The notes beneath the pieces were generated by a model. It was not told the DNA's origin. It made no database searches and saw nothing but the letters and a program-made list of their open reading frames with translations. From positions 1 through 21,873 of the forward strand of contig JAANSK020263604.1 in assembly GCA_011763485.2 (NCBI GenBank): a stretch of DNA of 21,873 bases, given 5' to 3'. The position numbers were made by a program, and so were the translations under genes. The first letter of the stretch is position 1. The number at the start of each line of letters is the position of its first letter. This DNA comes from Isoetes engelmannii (Eukaryota; Streptophyta; Lycopodiopsida; Isoetales; Isoetaceae). Positions 1-9,550 of the stretch are shown one piece after another.

Positions 1-144
1 TCCCTGGGGGTCGAAAAATGCCCCTCGGAAAAAAAGTTGGGAATGAATATGTCCCATTTTTTACAAATGCTCCTTATGTGTATATACTTCATCATGTATA
101 TTTGTACAACTTATCAGCAATCTTATTGCTGCTTGCCACTGTTT

Positions 145-300
145 TTCCCTCGAAACCCCTTCGAGGCGGGGGTTTTTTGATCCGGGTAGTAATATGCCCG
201 CTGTGCTCTTGTATTGGGTCCCATAGACATAATGGTCTGTGTGGACACCAAAAACATTCTATTCTATTCTATTCTATTCTATTCTATTCTATTCTATTCT
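145..300 (+). mobile_element. LINE-like retroelement 3' tail, copy A
   Basis: This is one of three dispersed copies of the same terminal module in the window (others at 571-707 and 17415-17523). Shared parts, in order: a G-rich and T-rich block, TTGTAT followed by GGTCCCATA, a small stem-loop (here AGAC 225-228 with GTCT 235-238), GTGGAC, three variable bases, a run of A, then a short tandem repeat. Upstream, CCTCGAA and TTCGAGG form a second hairpin. A terminal stem-loop followed by a simple repeat is typical of non-LTR retroelements (LINEs and SINEs) that prime on their 3' end. No reverse transcriptase reading frame is visible, so this is a 5'-truncated copy. The LINE assignment is inferred from structure; a SINE sharing a LINE tail is the alternative. 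Confidence 0.55.
256..300. repeat. (ATTCT)9 microsatellite
   Basis: Nine perfect ATTCT units directly follow the A-rich end of LINE-like copy A. Copy B ends in three units of the same pentamer. This suggests the repeat was generated at, or transmitted with, the retroelement tail rather than arising by chance at two sites. Confidence 0.95.
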
Positions 301-367
301 CCATTGACTTGTATATTTTCTTGACAAAGCTTACAACCTTAACTGAATGTGTCTCTGATCTTTTGGA

Positions 368-426
368 ATGTTCCTGACCAGATGTAGTTTCTTAGCAATA
401 TAGGAAAATGTTCATGACCAAATGTA
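368..426. repeat. short direct repeat
   Basis: A 19-bp segment at 368-386 recurs at 408-426 with two mismatches (ATGTTCCTGACCAGATGTA against ATGTTCATGACCAAATGTA). It lies between LINE-like copies A and B and does not bracket either, so it is not an obvious target-site duplication. Confidence 0.7.
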
Positions 427-453
427 TTATGGTGAGTACATGAATTTGCAAAC

Positions 454-478
454 CCCATTATGCATCTTGCATAATGGG
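454..478. repeat. perfect 11-bp inverted repeat
   Basis: CCCATTATGCA (454-464) and TGCATAATGGG (468-478) are perfect reverse complements with a 3-nt loop. It sits about 100 nt upstream of the recognisable part of LINE-like copy B and may belong to that element. No function can be assigned. Confidence 0.75.
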
Positions 479-570
479 CGACATAGGTCATGGACGAAAG
501 GCATCGGCTCTGCCCTTTTGGCTTGTGATGGTATCCTCGTGGTCAGTATACAAGCAAGCTCATTGCGACC

Positions 571-707
571 ACGATTTTTCCCCCGAATAACCATCAGGGC
601 GGGGGTTTTTTCACCCAGGCCGTAACATGCTTGTTGTTTCTCTTTGTATAGGTCCCATAGGCCAATTGGCCTCCGTGGACGATAAAAATGTTATTCTATT
701 CTATTCT
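571..707 (+). mobile_element. LINE-like retroelement 3' tail, copy B
   Basis: Same module and orientation as copy A. It shares the GGCGGGGGTTTTTT block and the GGTCCCATA box. The terminal stem here is AGGCC (659-663) with GGCCT (668-672), then GTGGAC, an A-rich run and ATTCT repeated three times (693-707). The stem sequence differs from copy A yet still pairs, so the hairpin appears conserved rather than the bases themselves. No coding capacity remains. Confidence 0.55.
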
Positions 708-2520
708 TTGAAATTACGAAAGTCATATATCCACTACTTTTTATATCGAATCTCCGAAGAAACGTAGTGTTCTCCTTATCACTTTTGCATCTTTGGATAA
801 TAAGAAGTCTTAATGCACCACCAGGCAATATTTGTTCATGATCATATGGACCCATGATCTTATAAGGACTCCATGATCAGTGCTTCCCATTTTGCCAGTT
901 GAAAAAAATAATAATAATAGTAACTCTTTATTTTTGGTGGTTTGGCCCCGGGGGGGGGGGTTGCATTTTTGAGTTATCCTTCATAATAGAGAACCGTTCT
1001 ATTATCATCGGTTGCAATAAGAAAGTAGAGTCTTGTTATAACAAAGGCTCTACAGTACCCATGTTGATTTTAATATACCCTCTATGTTGAAATCAGGTTA
1101 TACTTACAACAACTCTTTTGGAGCAACTTCTATAATTTCATTGACTTCAAAATAGTGCGTATTAATCAGTATATATGGCCAATAAATGAGCTTTAAATAT
1201 GGCCATATCCTAAATTGTCATGCGTGATTCTTTTCTGTTGCTGAAGCTACAAATATCCGCTTGGCATTTTGCTTTGATATTTCCAGTGGAAAAAAGGACC
1301 CTCATAATCAAGACAATTAGGTCTAAGCAGAGCCATGTCTGTAGATAACAGTATAGTTTGAATAGCATATCTAGGATTATCCACGTCGCACTCCTTGTAT
1401 TTGAGCAAGATTCATTCTATGATTTAATGGTTGCTGATTTTATCCTCCTCTTCGCATCAGAGCAAGGGATAATTTGCTATTCCCAACATGACACCTATCA
1501 TATTCACTATAGTAACGAGTCTCTAACCGGTTATACCAGCAAAAAATTGCCCTAGTGAACACCATTCATCCCAAATTAAACTACAGAAACGAATCTCCAA
1601 CCAATTATACCAAGCTAGAAACACCACTATCCAGTCCAATGCCTAAATCAACACCACCTAGGCCCAAATCAACAACTTATGATCCTTGCATCATTCTCTA
1701 TTACATTCCCAAAAACTGTAGCTCACAACAGTTACCAGTAGTGGTTCCAATGATTCATTCCGTTCATAAATCTATAAAATAATGGATGTATAAAGCACAA
1801 AAAATACAACTAGTTTTAGAAGCACTATATCTATCTACTAAAAAGGGGATATGCCATGTGCCTGCATAGGGTAACATGAAGGATTTGAAATAAGGAGTAT
1901 ATCTTTGCAGTTTCATCCCCATGATCATTTTTAGCTATGCAATGTTAATTACATGCCATTTATGGCATGCCAACATGGCTCCGCACGTCGCTCGTCGCCC
2001 TATTTCCATCTAGGAATGGCATCTGAAGAGTCATGCATATATATAACGTCAAGGAAAGTGGGTGAGTGATTCTTGAATGTGAGCCAATCTGCAGCTGCCA
2101 TGTGGCGATGATTCAAATCAAGAATCACAAGTGGGTAGACATTCTTGCACGACCTGTTGCATCCGGTTACTGTGTCACGGCAGTGAAGAAGATTTTTGAA
2201 GCCTTGACGTCGTGGAATGCCCTTTGGTCTAGCATTCCACATTACTAGAAGCAACTTAGTTGCAATTTTACAGCCAAGAATGCAGGTAAAACAAGAACAA
2301 CATAGGGTAACGTCGAGAATGCAAGGTAAACAAGAAGAATGCCCGATAAACGTTCTTCTTCGTCACAGCTTTCAGGCAACATTCCTGGAAACGAAATGTG
2401 CGATGTGTCAAGGCCTGATTGGCTCAATTAGCAGGATTGCAATTAAGTTGCTTTTACGTGTGTTGAACTCAAGGACTTTGAAAAGTTCTTCCTTGGAATT
2501 CTTAGTTTGTTAGAATATCC
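708..2520. other. intergenic, no gene recognised
   Basis: AT-rich sequence with only short, unconvincing reading frames. It includes a 10-bp G run (951-960), a diverged direct repeat at 1514-1540 and 1588-1615, and a pair of 16-bp inverted repeats (2251-2266 and 2436-2451, 15 of 16 matching) enclosing about 200 bp that could be a small decayed element. I see no RNA gene here. Confidence 0.5.
1514..1615. repeat. diverged direct duplication
   Basis: A segment of about 27 bp at 1514-1540 recurs at 1588-1615 with several substitutions and one indel (period 74). Both start AACGA and run through TTATACCA to end in AGC. It looks like an old tandem duplication. Confidence 0.6.
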
Positions 2521-2541
2521 TTAGCATATTCGACATATTTG

Positions 2542-2617
2542 AACCCTAAATAAGAAAGGGTTGGTAAAATATACATTTGCGTGTTGACCTAAGGTTTATC
2601 AGTTGGAGTTAGGGTTT
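2542..2617. promoter_or_regulatory. telo-box-like motifs upstream of the NSN1-type gene
   Basis: TTAGGGTTT at 2609-2617 is a perfect reverse-orientation telo box (AAACCCTAA), ending 24 nt before the start codon. GAACCCTAA at 2541-2549 matches the forward motif at eight of nine positions. Telo boxes are known to be enriched near the transcription starts of plant ribosomal-protein and ribosome-biogenesis genes, which fits the downstream gene. The start of transcription is not known, so the nearer motif may lie in the 5' leader. Confidence 0.5.
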
Positions 2618-2641
2618 CGGATCGTCCATTGTCCGGCCAAA

Positions 2642-5600
2642 ATGGTGAAGAGGAGCAAAAGTAATCTTCTATCTCAACCGGGAGGTTCCGGCAATCAAAT
2701 TCTACATGTCTTGATTGTTTGTTTGATTTTGACAGAAAGCAAAAGCAAGCGAGTTTCGTTGAAGAAAAAGTACAAAATCATCAAGAAAGTGAAAGAACAT
2801 CACAAGAAGAAGGCAAAGGAAGCTAAAAAGCTTGGTAATCGTAAGCCCAAAGTAGAGAAGGACCCTGGTATTCCAAATGCATGGCCTTTCAGAGAACAGG
2901 AGTTACAGGCCTTGGAAGAAAGGCGTGCCCGAGCTCTCAAAGAACTAGAAGAGAAGAAGCAGGCAAAAAAAGAACGGGTAAGTAATCACCCTGCATTTTC
3001 TTAGAAATTATCTTTAGGAATCAAGAATTTAAAGTTACTGTTGAACAATTTGCTAGTATTTTATGTAGTCCTTTCACTGTCTTGCAGGCCCAGAAGAGGA
3101 AGTTGGGCCTAGTGGATGAAAATGAAGAGTCTGGGCTGTTGCAGCTCGCACAGGATGCAGAAGCAAGGAAAAAAACATTTGATAGAAACCTAACTCGAAT
3201 TGGAGAGTCTGGCAGTGATGTTCATGGTTATGCCTCTATTACTTTAATTATTAAGATGTTTTTAAATTGTTTTTGGTTTCTTAGCCTTCCTTTTTCCCTT
3301 GATTACCTTAGATGGGTCAAAGAAAGCTTTTTACAAGGAGCTGCGAAAGGTTGTAGAAGCTTCTGATGTGATCATTCAAGTCCTTGATGCGCGGGACCCA
3401 CTTGGAACGCGATGCCTTGATGTTGAACGATTGGCAATAAAATCTGGATCAACCAAACGTGTAGTCTTGCTTTTGAACAAGATTGGTAAGATGTTTCTTT
3501 TTCGTCATTGTAATCTGGTGTTCATTCTAGTGTTCAAAACTAGCTTAATGCCAATAGAACTTGAAAACTGATCTTCACAATAGGTAGCAAATTCTTGCAA
3601 GGAACATTTGAAAATAATAGATCCCAAGTGAGAATTAACATCTATATGGCTTCCAAGGAATATATGAGCTCCCTCACATGTCATCCTTAGTTATGCATCC
3701 TGTGATTCGAACCTCAGCAACCTGAACCTGCCCACAGGAGTTGGATATCTAATCAAATTCACTTTTAACCGGTCTTAGTTCTGTCCATTTCTTTGGTAAG
3801 CTTCTGTGGTGAAAATCTACTAACTATTGACTCACAATCCAAATTCCCCTTATGGCACATTAAGAAGAATGATGTTTTGCCAGCCTCAACATTCCATTGC
3901 CATATTGATATGCAAACCTTGCAAGCTCGCACATTGTGCAGCTTGTAGCCTTGCAATTGGAAGGTGGCAATCTCTTGACTTTGATTTTCAGAGTCCCAAA
4001 GGCAGCTTCTATTAGCCTCTCTGCCATATTGTGAAGTAGGAGTATACCCAGTTTTGAAAGATTCTCGTATTTGATGAATTCCACCTTCGGGGCTACACGA
4101 TTGAAGCTTGAAACTTTTGTTTTGGCTCTTTGACTTCTGCTGTTTTGCTATCCGTGCTATCAGATTATTTCTTATATGCAACAGGCACCAGTATCAGTGT
4201 TCAACCTTTTTCCAGCCTCCATTAGCCTCTCTGCCATATTCTGATGGTAGGAGTATAGCCAGTTTTGAAAGATTCTGGTTGAGAAACATCATATTTGATG
4301 AATTGAACCTTTGGGCCTCCACAATTGAAGCTCAAAACGTTTTTGGCTCATTGTCGTTTTGTGGATCTGTTGTTTTTGTTACCCATGATATCAGATTATC
4401 TTTTATATGTAACCATCTGTTACTGTGGTTTTGGGTTCCAAGTTCAAATTTCTCTCTTTCATCTGTGACTGCTTATGCTCCTGGTTATGGTTCTGAGCTC
4501 AAATTCTCTTTCATACTCTACTTTGTGGGCTCCAGATTTTCCTTGAGGCGAATTTGCCTAACTTGGCAGTTTTCTTTTTTACAATTTTGTTTCAGTGATG
4601 CTTGCGTAATATTCCCCTGAACCTTGAATCTGAATATGCTGTTAGTGTTGGATCAATTGTATGTAATGCAGCTGTCACACTTATAAATTTCCACATATTC
4701 CCACATATTTTGTTAACATATGAGGAAATATGTGCTATATGTTATATGACATCAATAACATCACTAATGAACCACATTATGTATATGATATACGACGAGA
4801 TCTGCTTATGACATCAGTCAGTAGCAAATAATTAACCAGTTAATTAATCAGCTACATCATGCGAGTTTTCTGCCCGTTCCGTCTCATTCCTAGATCCCTG
4901 AAATCTTAAAAAATGCTTGGGCAGACGGGAACAATATCATCTCCTGGCTCAGCGCAGCGGTACTGCTGTTATATACCCTGACTGAAGAGCCCCCTACCAA
5001 AAGATTGAAACCAATTTGCCCATCTTTCATGCCTGGTGTATAAGCAAGGTCATTTATGTGGGGATGCTCATAAAGGTCATGACTACCTACAACACAAGCA
5101 TTTGACTTTTGCTTATGAAGTACCATATAGAGATCAATCTCTGCTGGGTTGAGATTATTACTCCTGCATTCTAGTTTCATCCTGGGTGTGGGGCAAGTCT
5201 AGTGTTCATTTGTTCTCCTAGATGAGAGCTTTCCATTCGCCTGCATCTACCAATGCAGATGTGCGTAAGGAATTGAACTTTGTAAATATTGAATTGGTCC
5301 TTGATTTGGTTACTATATGACGGATCCTTGTTTTTTGTTATGAGTCCGTTATGGTTGAGATGTATAGCTGTTGAAGGTTTAATATAAAGCATGGAAAGGG
5401 TTCGCAAAACAATCTGGGTCTGTTTTGCGTTATGAAACAATAAATATAAGCTATCCGCAGTATGCTGCTTTATGGTGTCTCAAAAGTGACATTGCAGCAT
5501 TTTAAAGATAAAAGTGGGGAGAATGTAATATAGTGACATATGGAGGTCTGTTGGTTGTTTGAATGTTTGTCTATGTGTTTTATGAATTGGAACTTACATT

Positions 5601-7600
5601 GCTGTTATGAGGCCCTTATGCTTGAGATGTATAGCTGTTGAAGCTTTAGTATAAAACATGGAAAGGGTTGGCAAAACAGAGTCTTGTAAATCTGGGGCTG
5701 TTCTAATGAAACAATAAATATAAGCTATGCACAGTATGCTGCTTTATGGTGTCTCAAAGGTGACATTGCAGCATTTTAAAGATAAAAGTGGGGAGAATGT
5801 ATTATAGTGACATATGGAGATCTGTTGGTTGTTTGATTGTTTGTCTATGTGTATGAATTGGAACTTACATTGCTGTTGCTCCATTCCAGATTTGGTGCCA
5901 CGAGAAGTTGCAGAAAAGTGGTTAAATTATTTGAAGGAGGAATTGCCGACTGTGGTGTTCAAATGCAGTACCCAAAAGCAGAAAGCAAATCTTGGCCATA
6001 AAGGTTCGAAGAAAACAAAAGTGAAAGAAGTTCTTGAAACAAGTGAATGTCTTGGAGCAGAGACTCTTCTACAGCTATTAAAGAACTACTGCAGAAATCA
6101 AGAAGTATGCTACTATTATTTCTTTCGAGACGGTTTTATATCTATGCATTATTACTAAGAACCATCTTGTTAGTACTTGCATTTCATGATATGACTGGAA
6201 ATATTGTATGGGATGATAAGATTAGTGTTTCTTAGCCCACATGTGACTCCTCTTGACAGCTGAAGACTGCTATTACAGTTGGTGTTGTTGGCCTGCCAAA
6301 TGTAGGAAAAAGTAGCCTGATCAATAGCTTGAAGAGAGTACGGGCTGTAAATACTGGTTCAGTACCTGGAATCACGAGAACAATGCAAGAAGTCCATCTC
6401 GACAAGCATGTGAAGTTGATTGATTGTCCTGGAATAGTATTGCCAAATGCTAACAATGATAGTGCATCATTGTCGCTACGTAACTGTGTATCGATTGAAA
6501 AGCTGGAAGATCCTGTAAGTCCAGGTAAATCATAGAGTTCACTGCAACATGCTCTCAATTTCATTGTAAACGCGGCACTGATTTCTTAGATTGAATATCT
6601 TCAAAAGTGATACAGTTGATAATCTGTCAATTGCTGTGACTTTTATTTCAAACAGGCTTTTCTTTCTCCGGAATTTAATTAGTACATATCATATGCATAA
6701 CAGCTAACATGCTATGGTTTACATATTTGCAGTGAATGAAATGTTGAAGCTATGCCCTCGTGAGAAGTTGATGTGCATTTATAAAATCTCTGAGTTTCAA
6801 GGCCCTGAAGACTTCCTACAAAATCTGGCATTGGTTCATGGAAAACTGAAGAAGGGTGGTCTAGTAGATATAAATGCAGCTGCAAAGATGGTGCTTCATG
6901 ATTGGAATGCAGGTAATTCTAAGCAAGGGTCGAATGTTCAATCTTTGTCATGGTGCATTTTATTACATGATATAGTATTCAACCAAAACCTACATTTATG
7001 CAGGCAAAATACCTCATTACACGCTGCCACCTGTTCGGGAGTCAAGTATCAATGCTGAAGCAGCAATTGTGGAAGCTTGGGGCAAAGAATTTAGTGTTGA
7101 TGAGGCTTTCAAAAATGGGCAGTCAGCTGTCATCCAAGGATTGCCATCACAAGCCGAGATTAATAGCTTGGAACTTCCATCCGGTGCTCCAATGGCTATG
7201 GATGATGATTTGCAGGTTCGGAGCTGATGTTATGTTGATTGTGTCCTTGCATGGTCATAATGCTAACATTGTTGTATTATAGGCATCAAGTGAAGATGAG
7301 ATGCCAGAGGCAAATGCAATGCCAAGTTGTACTGGGATGGATGGAATGATTGTGGACCCTCTGAAGACTTGTGCTTCTAGTGGTCAAAATGCAAAGCTGT
7401 ATGATGCAGAAGGCATATTTAATCCTCACAAGGCTCGTGCCAACAGGAAACGTGTAAAGAAACTTTCATCTTCAAGGCAACTCACTGATGAAGATATGGA
7501 TAAGCCGTACGATTTTAATGTTGATTATGAAGATGCGGGGCATGCTGATTTGGAAGATGTTGAGAATGAGAACGAACCAATGATGGAAGTGGAGCATTAA
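2642..7600 (+). CDS. NSN1: nucleostemin-like nucleolar GTPase NSN1 (nine exons)
   Basis: Family role: nucleolar GTPase of the nucleostemin/GNL3/Grn1 group, acting in large ribosomal subunit maturation; the plant gene is needed for normal growth and development. Exons: 2642-2660, 2736-2977, 3088-3226, 3312-3485, 5890-6104, 6260-6524, 6733-6912, 7004-7215, 7283-7600; all junctions are GT-AG and the joined frame is open for 587 codons, close to the usual length of about 580. Residues 1-87 are a Lys-rich, coiled-coil-prone N terminus starting MVKRSK. The GTPase motifs are circularly permuted: DARDP at 159-163, NKID 189-192 (G4), GLPNVGKSS 274-282 (G1), Thr302 (G2) and DCPG 318-321 (G3). The C terminus is acidic. 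The start was chosen because MVKRSKKSKSKR is the conserved family start. Intron 4 (3486-5889) is 2.4 kb and carries duplications. Intron 1 (75 nt) is in frame and stop-free. Confidence 0.93.
4008..4413. repeat. diverged duplication inside intron 4
   Basis: A block of roughly 180 bp starting near 4008 recurs near 4222. Shared words include ATTAGCCTCTCTGCCATATT, CCAGTTTTGAAAGATTCT and ATCAGATTAT, in the same order and orientation. The copies differ by substitutions and small indels, including an insertion near 4280 in the second copy. The reading frames passing through it are not protein-like. No terminal repeats were seen, so it is called a segmental duplication rather than a transposon. Confidence 0.75.
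5336..5873. repeat. tandem duplication of about 268 bp at the 3' end of intron 4
   Basis: Unit 1 (about 5336-5602) and unit 2 (about 5603-5873) are adjacent, in the same orientation and highly similar. Long identical stretches surround ATGCTGCTTTATGGTGTCTC and GACATTGCAGCATTTTAAAG. Unit 2 has a short insertion near 5680 and ends 16 nt before the intron 4 acceptor at 5889. Unit 1 does not carry that acceptor, so splicing need not be disturbed. The similarity suggests a fairly recent event. Confidence 0.9.
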
Positions 7601-7850
7601 GTGTATTTCTTCTATTATTATTATTGGAATATGAACAGAAAGGGAAGAGGGAAGAAGAGATCACCCAAGCACAAGCTCTTGAAGAGGAGTGGTCCAAGTT
7701 ACTATCATTGGAATCAGCAGGGAATTGCTTCAACAGCCTCAATGTAATTTGAGAGTTTGCAAAAAGTATTAAAGTGCTGGTTCATCTATCCTGTTGCTTT
7801 TAGAAAATATGTTAATCTTCTTTTTTCATTGGCTTGTAGAGGAAACTTAA

Positions 7851-8338
7851 TTAACTTTTAGGGAAGAACGGTGACATACCCTATGTTTTGCTAAAATTGT
7901 TAAACGGCCCTCGTTTTAGGGGTATTTTTATGAAAATAACTATAATGTTTTTGCAATGATCCAAATGAAAATGTGTTCTTGTGAAAGAGGATGAGATTTT
8001 TCTATCAAAGTCAAGACGACCGGAATCGGATTCCGAAATTGTAAGTTATGGTCTTCTAAACCCCTCCTAAATTCTTAATGTGTTAAAAATCACATAACTT
8101 TGGACTTTGATTAACTTTGGACTTTGATTTAGGTGATCTTGGATTTGTTGGAAAAATCTCATCTTCCTCCATAATACATCTGAAAAACACATTCTAGTTT
8201 GGATCTGAAGACCACATTTTCGTTTGGATCATTGTAGAAAATTTACGGTTATTTTTATAAAAACATCATTAAAACTAGGAGCATTTGGACAATTTTAGCA
8301 AAAAATAAGGGTATTTAACAGTTTTTCTTTAACTTTTA
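7851..8338. mobile_element. foldback MITE-like element with 10-bp flanking repeats
   Basis: TTAACTTTTA occurs at 7851-7860 and 8329-8338 and brackets a 468-bp segment whose halves are reverse complements. Paired blocks: 7887-7899 with 8290-8302; 7954-7975 with 8213-8234 (21 of 22); and 7987-8002 with 8151-8169 (3-nt indel). The centre holds a perfect 17-bp tandem repeat (8096-8112, 8113-8129). There is no transposase frame, so it would be non-autonomous. A target-site duplication of 9-10 bp with long terminal inverted repeats is typical of Mutator-like elements, so a MULE-derived MITE is the best guess. It lies about 250 bp downstream of the NSN1 stop codon. Confidence 0.72.
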
Positions 8339-8400
8339 TGGTAGGCTTTTTCTAATTTTGTAAGTGATAGTTAAAACAGGTTTTGCAGCCTTTTGCGACC

Positions 8401-8554
8401 TTTATCGGTCTTCTTCGTACATCGAAGTTGCATGTCAAATTATTTTCTTAGAACCTTACCCCTTATCTTACCCCTTATCGGTCTTCTTCGTATATTGAAG
8501 TTGCAGGTCAAAATATTTTCTTAGAACCTTACCGTACATTGAAGTTGCATGTCA
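8401..8554. repeat. tandem repeat, two full units and a partial third
   Basis: Unit 1 starts at 8402 and unit 2 at 8475 (period 73); both run TTATCGGTCTTCTTCGTA through GAAGTTGCA to TTCTTAGAACCTTACC. A third, partial unit (8534-8554) repeats only the GTACATTGAAGTTGCATGTCA part. No coding meaning is apparent. Confidence 0.85.
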
Positions 8555-9047
8555 CTATGGTTGTGGCAATAATAAGAATAATGTCAAACTCATCTTTGAT
8601 TACTCGTCTTTATCGTGTCATGTTCAACTTTTATTTTCAATCATTGATTTGGCGAATATTTCGCGTTTTATGCCAGACCATGGTCATGTCTTCTTCCAGC
8701 CAAAATTCAAAAACATGCTTCAATGCTATGGATCGAACATATGATGTCGATTGCAACGGTGCGCATCTGAATTCGCGTATGCTTCCTCTCCGGAACCAAT
8801 GAATCCTGTGATACTGTGCCAAGCATCCTTTCCAAGAAAAGATTGCTCAGAGCAAATTCATGTATTGACTCTGCCAAGCACCTGCGTTAACAAACTCGCA
8901 CCCACAATCAATTCTGCAGATCGTCGTCCTTTGCACCAGAGGATCCGCCTGCTCGGGTTTCAGATGTGAGGTAATGGGACTTGCATAGTCAATGCTTTTA
9001 TTGTTTATTGTGTGTGTATTTTGCAAAGAACAAACTTCATTCTAGAC

Positions 9048-9550
9048 TGCTACTTTAATGTAGCGAGATACGAATCGAAGATCTAGAGACTTTGGAGTAT
9101 ATGGACAATCTTCAGGAACGAGAGTGGTTGACTGAACAAGGAGATGCATTAACCTTTGATGGGAAGGTTTGCCGCATTCTTCTGCTTTTGTACTATGTAA
9201 GTAGTTCCTTGATTTATCTGTACAGGCTGGCAGGCTGACAGGATTTATCTGCCATCTCCAACAAAGCTTGCAATAATTGATCATGAAAAGAAAATGACAT
9301 TTGTACTGAAGAAATAGGGTCTACCTGATGCAGGTATGAATATTTGAATGTTGGTTGCAGTTGTATGGAATCCATGGGAGAAGAAGACCAAAGCTTTGCC
9401 AGATCTGGCTAAGGATGAGTATAAGTACATGGTTTGTGTAGAAGCAGTTGCTATAGAAGTTCCAATCACTTTGAATCCTGGAGAAGAATGGAAAGGTCGC
9501 CATGAATGGTCATCTGTGTTGTCCAGCTGATCCTGAAAGGGTTGTGAATG
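9048..9550 (+). pseudogene. glucose-6-phosphate 1-epimerase-like pseudogene (C-terminal part)
   Basis: The family interconverts the alpha and beta anomers of glucose 6-phosphate (aldose-1-epimerase fold). Three exon remnants give a recognisable C-terminal part: 9065-9166 (begins EIRIEDLETLEYMDNLQ), 9234-9333 (DRIYLPSPTKLAIIDHEKK) and 9361-9530 (VWNPWEKK, MVCVEA, PGEEWKGR). It is broken in several ways: an in-frame TAG at 9315-9317 where relatives usually carry Glu; an apparent deletion and frameshift near 9060, just after a YFN-like codon run; an 'intron' of only 27 nt at 9334-9360; and a deletion with frameshift at the C terminus, where a QLDPERV-like tail can still be read out of frame near 9524-9545. 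The N-terminal half is not recognisable upstream. Retained intron positions point to a duplicated gene copy rather than a processed one. Confidence 0.82.

Noticed and set aside
18-377. 119-codon frame through the ATTCT repeat
   Set aside because: The frame is kept open by the microsatellite (FYSIL repeats) and a LINE-like tail; it is not protein-like.
1953-1968. ATGCCAT/ATGGCAT mini-palindrome
   Set aside because: A 7-bp stem with a 2-nt loop is expected by chance in AT-rich DNA of this length.
3704-3770. Possible tRNA-derived SINE on the minus strand (B-box-like GGTTCGAATC at 3704-3713, A-box-like GGTTAAAA near 3763-3770)
   Set aside because: The A-box to B-box distance is longer than normal, the A box is weak, and no tail or target-site duplication was found.
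4108-4620. 170-codon plus-strand frame
   Set aside because: It lies wholly in intron 4 of the NSN1-type gene, spans a repeat, is Phe/Leu/Ser-rich and shows no known domain. The neighbouring exons join in frame without it.
8539-8969. Overlapping frames just upstream of the epimerase pseudogene, considered as its N-terminal exons
   Set aside because: No epimerase-family motif is visible. A plastid-transit-like stretch (SSFAPEDPPARVSDV) near 8930 is suggestive only.
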